Origin: Chitinophaga parva | GTDB taxonomy: Bacteria > Bacteroidota > Bacteroidia > Chitinophagales > Chitinophagaceae | Assembly (NCBI RefSeq): GCF_003071345.1 | Contig: NZ_QCYK01000001.1 | Location: forward strand, 930,001-994,000 | Direction: 5' to 3' | Length of the DNA: 64,000 bases | In this document: piece by piece, positions 52,821-63,300 of the stretch | Position numbering within the stretch: the stretch's first letter is position 1 | Layout of the letters: every line of letters starts with the position of its first letter | Made by a program: the position numbers and the translations under genes | Notes under the pieces: generated by a model | Database searches by the model: none | Told to the model about the DNA's origin: nothing | Seen by the model: the letters and a program-made list of their open reading frames with translations, nothing else

Positions 52821-54680
52821 TTATCCTTCCACCGCATCAGAATGCTCCTGCAACAGGCCCCGGTACTCATTGAGGATCCTGGATTTAGACACAAACCCAA
52901 TCAGCATTCCATCCTTTACTACGGGTAAGATCCAGAGGTGGGCCTGTTCAAATTTATCCATCGCGGTCACAATGCTGTCGTCTGCCAATACCACGCCTGG
53001 TGCGGGTTTCATGATCTGCTTCACCATAATGCGGTCATAAAGGTCTGTATTGAACATGATGGGGCGCAGCTCATCCAGGGTTACGATGCCTTCCAGGGTA
53101 CCATTGGCCGCCACTACGGCAATAACGTTCCCGTGGCCTTTCTTCACCAGTTCTATGACCTCGCGCAGGCGGGCGGAGGAGAGTACCCGCTGCACATCCG
53201 TTTCCAGCAGGTCTTCCAGTTTTAATAAGGAAAGAATGTTTTTGTCGTGCTCCCGGGTGAAGATCTTGCCCTGCATGGCCAGTTCCCGCATTTCCGGGGA
53301 AATGGGGGCAAACCATTTCACTACCAGGAATGCGATCACCGTAACGATCATGAGCGGGATGAAAAGATCATAACCGGAGCTGGCTTCCGCGATCAGGAAA
53401 ATGGCCGTGAGCGGGGCGTACATCACACCACTCATCACACCGGCCATGCCCACCAGTACCAGGTTAGTGACAGGAATGCCCTGCAGGCCCATGGTATGGC
53501 AGATCACTGCAAAAAAGTAACCCAGGAAAGCGCCGGAAAAAAGGGAGGGCGCAAAGTTACCGCCGTTGCCTCCGCTTTGAATGGTTACGGCAGACGCAAA
53601 CGCTTTCAGCAAACATACGCACCCGGTGAAAAGCAGCAACATCCAGCTTTCCAGCCGGAAGTACCGCAGGAAGCTATGGTCGATCATGGACTGTGCATTG
53701 CCCGTGGCCAGCTCTTTTACACTGGAATAGCCTTCCCCGAATAAAGGCGGCATGAGCACACATACCACAGACAGGAAGGCACCGCCCAACAGTGCTTTTT
53801 GTACAGGTGTCAGCGTTATCTTATGCAGGAAATGCTCTACCATTTTGCTCACCAGCACGTAGTAGCGGGCATACAGCCCGCAAAGCAGGCCCAGTCCCAG
53901 GTAGAAAAGCACATTATGATAATTGAACTGCTGGCGCGATTCAAAGTGGAACAACACCTCTTCCTGCAGGATCACCTTGGAAAGCAGGCTGCCACACACG
54001 GCGGCCACAATGAGCGGTATAAAATCAGAGAACACCACGCCGGTAAGCAGGATCTCGAAGGCAAACATCATCCCTGCAATAGGCGCATTGAAGGCCGATG
54101 CAATGCCCGCGGTGGCGCCCGCAGCCAGCAACAGCGTGCGCTCTTTATACCCGAGATGATAAGTGCGTGCGTAGTTGGAGCCAATGGCTGCCCCGGTCAC
54201 GGCAATGGGGCTTTCCAGCCCCGCGGAGCCGCCCAGGCCCACCGTCACCGCACTTTGTATGATCTGGGAATACATCTTTACCGGCGCAATGAAACTGCTG
54301 TTCTGCGCAATTTCGTACAGGATGGCGGGTATGCCCTTGCGGGACTGGCCCCTGAAGAACCACTTTACAATGAGGGTGGTAAGTAAAATGCCCAGCAGCG
54401 GGAACACTACGTAAAACACTATCTGTAAGCGGAAATGTACCTGGTAAGTAATGAAATAGTGGATATAGTGCACCAGCATTTTCAGCACCACGCCAGCCAG
54501 GCCGGCAGTACAACCCACCAGTATCCCGGACACGATGAGAAATTGGGTGCGCGTCATTTTATTGTGCAACCAATGCATAACTACTTCGTAACTCCTCACT
54601 TTCCGAAGACTGTATCGTTCAAAGTCGCGCTTGTATCTTAAAAAAGCATGATATTTCCGTAAGCGGCTAAAATGGCTCAT
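52821..54680 (-). CDS. ClC-family chloride channel/antiporter with two C-terminal CBS domains
   Basis: A 619-residue inner-membrane protein. About ten to twelve helices cover residues 50-440. ClC motifs are GLGGSAGLESPIAVTGAAIG, which keeps the gating glutamate, and GGNGGNFAPSLFSGAFLGYF. The CBS pair occupies the last 120 residues (VIAVVAANGTLEGIVTLDEL, then LWILPVVKDGMLIGFVSKSR). The ATG at 54680 (MSHFSRLRKYHAF) is preferred over an upstream frame to 54773 that would overlap the previous gene. CBS domains suggest control by a nucleotide. It may be co-transcribed with the preceding membrane gene, 44 bases away. Confidence 0.92.
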   Translation of the reverse strand: MSHFSRLRKYHAFLRYKRDFERYSLRKVRSYEVVMHWLHNKMTRTQFLIVSGILVGCTAGLAGVVLKMLVHYIHYFITYQVHFRLQIVFYVVFPLLGILLTTLIVKWFFRGQSRKGIPAILYEIAQNSSFIAPVKMYSQIIQSAVTVGLGGSAGLESPIAVTGAAIGSNYARTYHLGYKERTLLLAAGATAGIASAFNAPIAGMMFAFEILLTGVVFSDFIPLIVAAVCGSLLSKVILQEEVLFHFESRQQFNYHNVLFYLGLGLLCGLYARYYVLVSKMVEHFLHKITLTPVQKALLGGAFLSVVCVLMPPLFGEGYSSVKELATGNAQSMIDHSFLRYFRLESWMLLLFTGCVCLLKAFASAVTIQSGGNGGNFAPSLFSGAFLGYFFAVICHTMGLQGIPVTNLVLVGMAGVMSGVMYAPLTAIFLIAEASSGYDLFIPLMIVTVIAFLVVKWFAPISPEMRELAMQGKIFTREHDKNILSLLKLEDLLETDVQRVLSSARLREVIELVKKGHGNVIAVVAANGTLEGIVTLDELRPIMFNTDLYDRIMVKQIMKPAPGVVLADDSIVTAMDKFEQAHLWILPVVKDGMLIGFVSKSRILNEYRGLLQEHSDAVEG

Positions 54681-54724
54681 GCCGGCAAAGATAAGGATTG
54701 AGAAAAGGCAAGAGATGAGAAATG

Positions 54725-55405
54725 TCAGTTCAGGACCGGCCACTGCAGGCATAGGCCCAGCAGCACGTACCACAGCAGATAATGGCCCATGCGCATGAAC
54801 ACTGCCGCCAGCAGGCCTGCCTGTTTATAAAACACCGCCTGCAGCATATTGAATACAAAATGCAGCGCATACAGCCCCAACATCAACGGCCGGGGCCCCT
54901 TCACCAGCAATTGGTAAGGTGCGGCCAGGGCGCAGCAGGCCGCCACCGCCCAGAAGGCCAGCGGGGTGCGGCCTTCCCGCAACTGCTGGTGCCCCGTGAG
55001 CGACAGCAGAATGGTAAATGGCAGGAGCCGGTAAATGACCTCCACATAAAAGGCATCGGCCCCGAAATAAAACAGGGAGTAAGGGAAAGGCTGCAGGAAA
55101 TCAGTGCGCGGCCGCACCAGTACAAAGCGGAAAATGAGCAGGTCTGCCAGCGCAAAGGCCAGCCCCGCTGCCAGGGGCGCCAGCAGCCGTTGCCGCCACC
55201 CCACCCGGTGATCCACCAGGGAAGGCAGGCCCGCCAGGTGCTGGTAAGGCACGGCAAAGAAGCCCAGGCATACCACGGCCAATGCCTCCCCGTCAAACAG
55301 GCGGATGCCCGGATGCCTGGAAAGCAGCACCCTGCCGTATACAAGGGTAACAATACACCACCCTACCATCAGCAGGTACACCGTTAAAGACCTTCTTCCA
55401 TTCAT
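54725..55405 (-). CDS. integral membrane protein, CPBP-like at best
   Basis: A 226-residue protein with about six hydrophobic helices. I do not recognise it with certainty. The segment GADAFYVEVIYRLLPFTILL recalls the ExxxR motif of CPBP intramembrane proteases, but the second and third catalytic motifs are not evident. The start at 55405 (MNGRRSLTVYLL) is preferred because the upstream 38 codons lack a good start context and give an odd N-terminus. It is 44 bases upstream of the ClC gene on the same strand. Confidence 0.6.
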   Translation of the reverse strand: MNGRRSLTVYLLMVGWCIVTLVYGRVLLSRHPGIRLFDGEALAVVCLGFFAVPYQHLAGLPSLVDHRVGWRQRLLAPLAAGLAFALADLLIFRFVLVRPRTDFLQPFPYSLFYFGADAFYVEVIYRLLPFTILLSLTGHQQLREGRTPLAFWAVAACCALAAPYQLLVKGPRPLMLGLYALHFVFNMLQAVFYKQAGLLAAVFMRMGHYLLWYVLLGLCLQWPVLN

Positions 55406-55912
55406 TACGTATGATAAACTGGTATAATGGCCGCTGCCCAAAAAGCAGGCCGCTGCCGGGAGAGATGATCCAGGAAGATAATGATTTTTAACGAAGATTG
55501 TTGCAGCAAGGGTTTTCATCTGCCAGTGATCCGCGGCCAGGAAGCCCTATGATCACATTTTTCAAAAAAAATTTGGAAACTATATTTTTGCATGTATATT
55601 TGTCTACCAATTCTATAGACTATTGGAATTATTTAACGCAGATCGCGTTGGTAAACAAGAAGACAGCCGTAGGTCTCCGTCCGCATTGGAAAGGGGCCTG
55701 CGCCAAGAATAGCCAGGCTGCGGGTGTTGGTGCACGGTATTAATTTATTGGTGGTAAATTTTTTAGTCCTGTATCAGCCCGCATGCACCTGGCACTATTG
55801 AACCCGGGATCGTAGATCAACAGACCAGCCATTCCCTTTTCTTTCACCCACCTTTTTATAAACATATGCAGCATCGGGGCTTTATTGCTTGTGCCCTGTA
55901 TGCTGCATTTTT
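55406..55912. other. 507-base gap
   Basis: AT-rich around 55560-55650. Short frames on both strands show no recognised motif. It should contain the promoter of the minus-strand membrane protein gene; I see nothing else in it. Confidence 0.5.
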
Positions 55913-56836
55913 TTAATTGTCTTCTTCCACCAGCGGGATGAAGGCATACACCTTGTCATTCAGGTAACGTCCGCCGGGGTGGTGGGCAGTGTAGTCCAGG
56001 TTGATCCAGTATTCCCCTTTCATTTCATGGTAGCTGAGCTCCCGGATGGGCGGCTTGGGAAACAGGCTCACGATCGCCTGCTTCAGGATCTCAAAATCGT
56101 CTTTATTGCCGCAATACAGCTCCGGGTAGGCATGCCCCTGTATGAGCACGATGCGGCAGCGCGCGCCTATGCTCTGCAGGCAACTGGCCATGAGGATGGA
56201 ATGATCGTCGCAGTCGCCCCCCAGGCCGTTCCGGATGGTTTCCATGGGCGTGGCAAAATAGTCATCGCGGTAAGTGTCTTTCACATATTTAAAATGCCCG
56301 TTGATGTATTTGAACAGGGAGAGGTAACGGACCATGTTGCCGTATTTGGGAAAATACTCGTCAAAGTTCTCCAGCGAATGCTGCACTGAAAAATTACGCA
56401 CCACGGAGTCCTTGAAATTCAGCTTCTCGCGGATGCCCAGCACGGTCTTGTCGCGGTAGTTGAGCACACGCCGGGGGTAGTAACTGAGGATATCGTACTG
56501 CTTTTTGTCGGACGTGCCCCAGTTGCCCTGTACCATGCCCTGGTAATCATTGGCTACGTTTACAAAAGAATAATTATTGGTGAACTGGTTGAGCACGAGG
56601 ATGCCCACCATGAGCACAAAGGCCGGGATGATGAGGGGTTTAAAGATCCACAGCAAAAGGCGGGTAAATAAAAATGCGATGAGCACCGCCAGGAGCAGGT
56701 CCCAGTGGAACCCTCCGGCCACCAGGGGGGGCAGGAACCGGTTCAGGTAAGGGGCCAGAGGCACCATGGTGAGAAGGCTCAGTAAGTTGAGCAAAAACTG
56801 CTGGGCCCATGTATATTTACTTTGATCTAAAGCCAT
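55913..56836 (-). CDS. membrane-anchored transglutaminase-like cysteine protein
   Basis: A 307-residue protein. Two or three N-terminal helices (residues 15-35, 45-85) anchor it. The rest is a transglutaminase-like fold with the catalytic Cys in NGLGGDCDDHSILMASCLQS, a His in IQGHAYPELY and an Asp in YWINLDYTAHHPGG, in the correct order for a Cys-His-Asp triad. Such proteins are usually peptidases or amidases in bacteria rather than cross-linkers. It lies 62 bases downstream of the NACHT-like gene on the same strand and could be an effector or partner of it, though no direct evidence shows that. Confidence 0.82.
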   Translation of the reverse strand: MALDQSKYTWAQQFLLNLLSLLTMVPLAPYLNRFLPPLVAGGFHWDLLLAVLIAFLFTRLLLWIFKPLIIPAFVLMVGILVLNQFTNNYSFVNVANDYQGMVQGNWGTSDKKQYDILSYYPRRVLNYRDKTVLGIREKLNFKDSVVRNFSVQHSLENFDEYFPKYGNMVRYLSLFKYINGHFKYVKDTYRDDYFATPMETIRNGLGGDCDDHSILMASCLQSIGARCRIVLIQGHAYPELYCGNKDDFEILKQAIVSLFPKPPIRELSYHEMKGEYWINLDYTAHHPGGRYLNDKVYAFIPLVEEDN

Positions 56837-56898
56837 GCTGGTGTATACCGCCGTAAAAGCATGCCAATGTTGGGTACCGGAAACGTTAAATTACCGCG

Positions 56899-59457
56899 CT
56901 AGATCCGTACCTGCTCATGCTTGAAGGAAGTGCTCTTTCGGATCAGTTCCAGCTGCTGCTGTACCTCGTATTGCTGATGCCCCATCTTCAGGTGGTGATA
57001 GAGCTTGTCCAGCAAATGATAATTGGCAATGGCCAGGGTCTTGAAGTCCAGCTTGTGCAGGTGCTCCATGGCCTGCTCGGCCTGGCGCAGGGAGCGGGGG
57101 TATTCTTTTTTGGCGTAGAGCACAGCACCTTGCATTACTTTTTGCAGCATTTCCGGGTAGCGGGAGTAAATAAATTCAGTAGGATATTGCTTCACTACCT
57201 GTTCTGCATGGCGGCACAGGCGTTCTGCCCCGGAAATATCCCCCAGGTTCAGGCAGGCCTCTGCCTGGCGGCATAATACCAGTACGCGGAAGGGGTCTGA
57301 TTTGTGAAAGCGGAGCCAGGGCACGTGTGTGAATAGTTCCTGGGCATACCGGTGCTGGGTTTCATAATCGCCCAGCATGGAGAAGATGCAGCTCAGGCTG
57401 CGGTACACGATCTGCTGGCAGAAGGTGAGGGGCTGGGTTGCGTAGCTCCAGTAATTTGAGAACTGGTAGATCCGGGTGCGCACATCTTCATCCACGATGC
57501 CGAATTTCAGGTAGTCATAAAAGAATAATGCTATCTCGTAAGGACTTACCCAGCACACATCATCGCGGAGTTCCGTGGCAAACAGTTTTTTCAGCTGGAG
57601 CAGTTCTACCTCGCATTGCTCTGCATGCAGGCCCACCAGGGCATTCATGAAGAGGATGAAACGGATCCGCAGCTTGTCTTCCGGCGACTCTACCAGGGTA
57701 AGCAGCACATGGAGCACGCTCCGGTTGCGGAACTGGAAAATATCGTCACTCACATAATGCTTGACGGGGTATTGCTGGAAATAACTGGGCGGGAAGATGG
57801 CTTTCAGCTCATTGCTGCCTTTGCCTTCATGCTGGTAGTGGAGGGCAAGGCTTTCCAGCAACTGGGATTTTTCCGGGGCGGTGAAGTTTCCCTGGAAAAT
57901 ACAGCGGATGCCCTGGACATTGTGCTGGTTAATGGCAAAGCGCAGCAGCCATTGGAACACCCCTACGCGGTAAGGCGACTGGGGCAGGTGTTCCAGGACC
58001 TGGTGCACCAGGCATTGCGTGATCTGCTGCTGGCTGTCCTGCAGGTATTTCATGGCTGTAAAATATTCCAGCAACATGTTGTGGGCAAACCGCACTTTCA
58101 CATAGAACATTATTTCCTGGCTCAGGTTTTCCTCCACCAGGATGTTATCGGCCAGCAGTTCTTTGTAGGCGGGAAAAAGATCTGCGTTTTGGTTTAACAG
58201 CAGGCCCTTGTCCGTATAAATACCGTTACGGCCCAGGTCCAGCAGGGACAGCATCTTTTCAATGATGCGGATCTTGAGGCTGTTGCTGGGACTATTGAAG
58301 AGGCGTTGTTGTATAAACTTGGAGATGATCTCATACAGGCTCAGATGCTCGTCTACAAAGTGTTTTTCTGCATCTGCATTCAGCTGGCAGAAGATCTGCA
58401 GGTAATACGGATAGCGCAGCCGCTGCAGGAACTGTTCGCTGAAAGTGCGGATGATGGCCGGATCAAAGAGATAATTGTGCAGCACCGTTTTCACTTCCTG
58501 TTCCGTGAGCGGGGGCAGGTTGATGTTGGTCTCTTCTTCCATTTCCTGTCCCAGGTACCAGTAGCGGCGGAAGGCCGGGTATTGCTGGGAATGCTGGAAG
58601 ATATCGGACCAGGTGCTGGAGCGGATGGACAGGATGACCTTTACCCATGGATAGCGGTCATTGGAATATACAAAGTCCTCCAGCTTGGAATAAAGCATGC
58701 GCAGTTTATCGCCGGCCACGGACATCTCGTCAAAGCCATCTATGATCAGCACCAAGCGCCCGCCTTTATCTTTATAATGTTGTGCAAAATATTCGCGCAG
58801 GTTTTCACCGGCGCCCAGGTTCAGTTGATTATCCAGCCAGGTGGAAAGGGAGAAACCTTTCAGCAGCAGGCTGCCGGCGGCGTGGGCATGGATAAACCAG
58901 CACACATCCTGTTTGTAGCGGCCCTCCCGGCCAAACCAAAAATGTTCTGCTACATGCACCAGGGCAATGGATTTACCCCAGCCGGAGGGTGCAATGAGGG
59001 CGGTGGCGGCATAATCGCTTTCCAGGAAACGCTCCACGTGGGCAAAGCAGTATTGCCGGGCGGCGGTTTGCTGGAAAGGCACACCGGAGCGGTTCTTCAG
59101 CGTAAGCAGCGTGTAGTGGGATACGGCATCGGCTTTAGCTTTGAGCGTATTCCATTTATTATTTTCTGTTGCGGGAGCACCGCCGGCCTGTTGATGGTGT
59201 CGTTGCTGGAAGTCCTCCCAGTCCTTATATGCGCAATATTGGGAAAGGGTATTGAGCGTGTAGCGGGAGAAGCTGTGTTGTGCCACGGCAAAGCCAAACA
59301 CCCGTTTGAGCGTGGTTTCGCTCACCAACTTGGTGGTGGTATCCAGGATAGCGTGAGACAAATGTTTACAATCTGCAGGAAGGATCACTTCCGCACCGAA
59401 CTTTCGCAGCACCTCTTTTTGAAGCGTGATGATAAAGTCATAGGATAGATCAACCAT
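56899..59457 (-). CDS. NACHT-like STAND NTPase with N-terminal helical domain and C-terminal repeats
   Basis: An 852-residue protein. Residues 1-85 form a helical domain with LSHAILDTTTKLVSETTLKR and SRYTLNTLSQYCAYKDWEDF, found at the N-terminus of other Bacteroidota proteins. An NTPase follows: Walker A ALIAPSGWGKSIALV (Gly161, Lys162, Ser163) and Walker B LVLIIDGFDEM (Asp240, Asp243, Glu244), the hallmark hhhhDGhDE of NACHT proteins. Residues about 330-560 are a winged-helix/helical region. The remainder is TPR-like helices (AEACLNLGDISGAERLCRHA). No TIR, nuclease or protease domain is fused. It may sense a signal and act through another protein, perhaps the transglutaminase-like neighbour. 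Confidence 0.82.
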   Translation of the reverse strand: MVDLSYDFIITLQKEVLRKFGAEVILPADCKHLSHAILDTTTKLVSETTLKRVFGFAVAQHSFSRYTLNTLSQYCAYKDWEDFQQRHHQQAGGAPATENNKWNTLKAKADAVSHYTLLTLKNRSGVPFQQTAARQYCFAHVERFLESDYAATALIAPSGWGKSIALVHVAEHFWFGREGRYKQDVCWFIHAHAAGSLLLKGFSLSTWLDNQLNLGAGENLREYFAQHYKDKGGRLVLIIDGFDEMSVAGDKLRMLYSKLEDFVYSNDRYPWVKVILSIRSSTWSDIFQHSQQYPAFRRYWYLGQEMEEETNINLPPLTEQEVKTVLHNYLFDPAIIRTFSEQFLQRLRYPYYLQIFCQLNADAEKHFVDEHLSLYEIISKFIQQRLFNSPSNSLKIRIIEKMLSLLDLGRNGIYTDKGLLLNQNADLFPAYKELLADNILVEENLSQEIMFYVKVRFAHNMLLEYFTAMKYLQDSQQQITQCLVHQVLEHLPQSPYRVGVFQWLLRFAINQHNVQGIRCIFQGNFTAPEKSQLLESLALHYQHEGKGSNELKAIFPPSYFQQYPVKHYVSDDIFQFRNRSVLHVLLTLVESPEDKLRIRFILFMNALVGLHAEQCEVELLQLKKLFATELRDDVCWVSPYEIALFFYDYLKFGIVDEDVRTRIYQFSNYWSYATQPLTFCQQIVYRSLSCIFSMLGDYETQHRYAQELFTHVPWLRFHKSDPFRVLVLCRQAEACLNLGDISGAERLCRHAEQVVKQYPTEFIYSRYPEMLQKVMQGAVLYAKKEYPRSLRQAEQAMEHLHKLDFKTLAIANYHLLDKLYHHLKMGHQQYEVQQQLELIRKSTSFKHEQVRI

Positions 59458-60380
59458 AGGGGGTACACGGATTTGATAATGGTGTTAGTTACGTGTATAG
59501 CTGACAATCCAGATTTTTTATTTTCTGGAATGAACGAAATGAATAATCCGATTTTATTGCTAAACACATACCCAAACGAGGGGATATGTTTAGCAAGCGT
59601 AATACATATGTAAATTAATTAGTTGTGTAATAATCTCTCCTGTCTTTCATTGTGGTCGGGGTTTGCAGCAGCACTTACCGTTTGTAATAAAACTACGACA
59701 AGTTTTGGGACGGGCAAACTTTTCCCCAATTTTTTTTAGCAAGCCATTCCGGCCAGCAGGGAGATGAAAATACCGGGTCAACACTGCGGGAATAATGCAG
59801 TGAAAAGAATAGGAATGCACCCGTTTGAACAAAATGTGTAGCAGCTACGCATAGCTTGTGAATACAAGTGGCATATACCAGGCATCGTCCATGCATCCAT
59901 CATGATAAGCCCCTGTTACTTCCATATTGCCTGCATTTATAAGTGTTTCTCTGTACACTATTTGGCGCGGGCGATAAGCCCATTCATCAATAATGAACAA
60001 GAATGAACAGCTAATTTTTAAAGTGAACAGCGCTGAACAGGAAGTGTTTTGAATGAATGAACTGCGTTGTGATTTTACAAATGCAGCCCCTTACTTTTGA
60101 CTGAACAACGAGAACAGCATATAAGTAAGTCATGTAGTAGATGGCCCCTTTATTGGAACACGGAATGCTAAAGAATGCAGCATACATTTTCTAATCCTTA
60201 ATAAAACGCAATACTTATCGGAGAAAGTTTACGCTCAAAGTCCTCTTCTTAAATAGTGTCCCTATTAAGTATCCTGAATTTTGACAGCGATCTTTCTGCG
60301 CGTCATAACCCTTGCCGCTTGCTCACTGCACTTTTATCCTTGTGCAGTCCTCTTTTGATGGAAATAATTTAAAGACCCAA
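59458..60380. other. 923-base gap upstream of giant Ig-like protein
   Basis: No convincing gene on either strand. The first 180 bases are AT-rich and should carry the NACHT-like gene promoter. From 59994 to 60117 lies an array of TGAACA repeats (separate entry). A long 5' region before a giant surface protein gene may hold several regulatory sites. Confidence 0.55.
59994..60117 (+). repeat. phased array of TGAACA(G) repeats
   Basis: TGAACA(G) at 59994, 60004, 60024 and 60034 (spacings 10, 20 and 10 bases), a variant TGAACTG at 60058, TGAACA at 60102 and GAACAG at 60112. The first four share the same helical face of DNA, which suggests cooperative protein binding. It lies about 260-390 bases before the giant Ig-like protein gene. 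Confidence 0.6.
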
Positions 60381-63300
60381 ATGAAAACCGCTATGCAGGT
60401 GAATGCTACGCTCCAACGCAAGGTAACCACGCTTGCTATCCTATTGTCCATGTTATGGTGTATAGGATGGCCCCTCTCCTCCGCAAAGGCCCAACAGGTG
60501 TATGCCACTAGCCAGACAAATGGCCGCACCGGTCTGTGTTTGCTTTGCGGCCCTGCCGTTACCAACCCTGGCAATGCTGTAAGCGCCAGCCGTACTGACT
60601 ATGCCACCTTCAACATGGATGGAGTGGCCGTAGGTGTTTCTGTATTTGAAACATTACAGTTCCCTTCTGTAAACCCCAATCCTGGCTGCGATTCCCTCGT
60701 TATCCAGATCGGGAGCTCCCAGGCATTGTTGTCGGCTAACCTGCTGAGCAACATCACTGTCACTACGTACAACGGCGCCACGTCCAACAATGACGCGGTG
60801 ACCGTAACGCCCTCCTTACTACGCCTGCTGGACGATAGCTCCACGGCCCTCATTGTGCTGCGCCCCACTGCTGCCTTTGACCGCGTGGAGATCCGGGAGT
60901 CTGCCCTCATTGCGGCCCTCTCCAGCCTGCGGCTGTATTTTGCATACCATGCACCCATCAATCTTAATAATATTACCATCGCCAATGGGGGCACTGCCAC
61001 TGTATGCGCCGGCAGCCCCATCAGCTTATCCGCCTCCGTACCCGCGGGCGGCGCTACTATTCAATGGTTCACGACAGCTACGGGTGGCACACCTGTAGCA
61101 GCTACCAATAATTATACATTTACGCCCACGGCAAACACCACGTTATATGCAGGTGCAGTGCTGGGCAATTGCAGCAGCACTACCCGGCAGGCCGTTACGG
61201 TGAACGTAAATCCAACACCGCCCACGCCCACAGTAAGCGCCACTACTGCTACGGTGTGCAGCGGGCAAACAGCCACCTTCAGTATTAACAACCCACAAGC
61301 TGGGGTAACCTATACGTGGTACGATGCCGCTACCGGCGGTACATCGCAGGGCACAGGCAGTACCTTCATCACACCCTCACTGGCCACCACTACTTCTTAT
61401 TATGCAGAAGCATCACTGGCCACCGGCTGTACCAGCCCCGCACGCACGCAGGTAACCGCTACAGTAAATGCCACACCGGCTGCACCGGTGGTAACTCCTG
61501 CCACGCAAGCCATTGCCGGCGGCCATACCGCTACCATCAATATCAGCAATCCCGTAGCCGGCGCCACTTACAACTGGTACACTACGCCTACCGGCGGTTC
61601 ACCCATCGCCACCGGTACCAGCTTTACCACACCAGTGTTGTATACCAATGCCACTTACTATGCGGCAGTAACAAGCGCACAAGGTTGTGAAAACAACAGC
61701 CGCACACTGGCCACCGTAACCGTGACCATCAACAACAATGTATCGTGCAGCTTTGCCACCACGCAACAAAGCCCTGTGTATACCGGCGGTTTGAGCGCAT
61801 GTGTGCTTTGCTCCGTTAATAATCCTAACAACGCAATTGACACCGATACCACTACGGCATCGTCCCTCACCACGCCGGTATCGCTGGCAGGCTACCTGGG
61901 ACAATTGCTCACTTACCCGCATACGTACCTGCCGGGTGATAGTGTACGCTTGCTCCTGGGACTTCCCGGTGGGCTGGCAGACCTGCAGGCATTGGGCGCC
62001 ATCCGCGTGGAAACGTATAATAATGGGGTAGCCAATGGTGATGCAGTGTCTGTCAACAACCCGCTGCTCACACTCAATCTCCTGGGCGGGGAGCGCTTTA
62101 ACGCCACCGTACCGGCCACCAAGCCGTTCAACGCCGTGCTGGTAAGCATAGGAGGCGTAGGCACGTTAATTACTACTTTAAATATTTATGGTGCATCCGT
62201 GATCGTACCGAGACCGGTGGTAAATCCCGCATCTGCCAGCATTTGCACCGGCAGCACGGCCTCCCTTACAGTAACGGCACCCACCGGTGGTGCAGACATC
62301 GCCTGGTACACTGTACCGGTAGGCGGCACTGCGGTAGGCACCGGCACCACCTTTACTTCACCGGCGCTCAGCGCTACCACTACCTATTATGTGGAAGCAG
62401 GGCGTTATGGTTGTGCAAACCCGGTTCGTACACCCGTTACCGTGCAGGTAAATACCCAGCCCGCGGCACCAGTACGCGCCACGTCCAATGACAGCGTGTG
62501 CGCAGGCCAGGCCGCTACCCTGGCAGTGACCCCGGTGACCGGTGTTACCTTCTCCTGGTACGCCAGCGATACTGCCAGCACTCCGCTGGCTACCGGCGCT
62601 AACTTCACCACGCCGGCACTTACTACCAGCACAATTTATTATGTGAGCGCCAGCAATGGCGGTTGCAGCAGCGCCACCCGCACGGCCATCACCGCTGTGG
62701 TAGCGGCTGCGCCCACCGGCGTTACGGTAACCCCCGCGGGAGCCACTATCCAGGCCGGCCAGTCTGTGACCTTCACAGCCAGTGCGGCATCCGGTGCAGC
62801 AAACTTCAATTGGTTTACCACCGCCACCGGGGGAACCAGCATTGCCAGCGGCGCTACCTTCACTTCGCCCTTATTATTCTCCAATACCACCTACTACGTG
62901 GAAGCCAGCAACCCCACTACCGGTTGCATAAGCACTCAGCGTATAGCCGTTACCGTTAATGTGATCAATCCTAACGTACCGGACATCTCCTGCGGTGCCG
63001 CCGGCAGCCAGTCTGCCAGCACCAACGGCTTATGCGTGGGTTGCTACGTGGAAAATCCCGGCCTGGCGGTAGATAATGACCCTGCCACCGGATCTACGCT
63101 GCACGTGGTACTTGGCCTGCTGGGCGGGTATGTACAACAAACCTTCCAGTTCGGCTCCGTAAGCAATGGAGACAGTGTACACATTGGCCTCAGCTTCCCC
63201 ACCGGCCTGGCCGATGTGGGCCTGCTGAGCAGCGTGCAGGTACAGTCTTACAGTGGCAATACGGCGAATAACGACCTCACCTCCGTAAGCCCACAGATGC

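Noticed and set aside
54681..54773. A longer N-terminus for the ClC protein with an extra hydrophobic helix.
   Set aside because: It would overlap the upstream gene by 49 bases, and the ATG at 54680 gives a family-like start. It remains possible.
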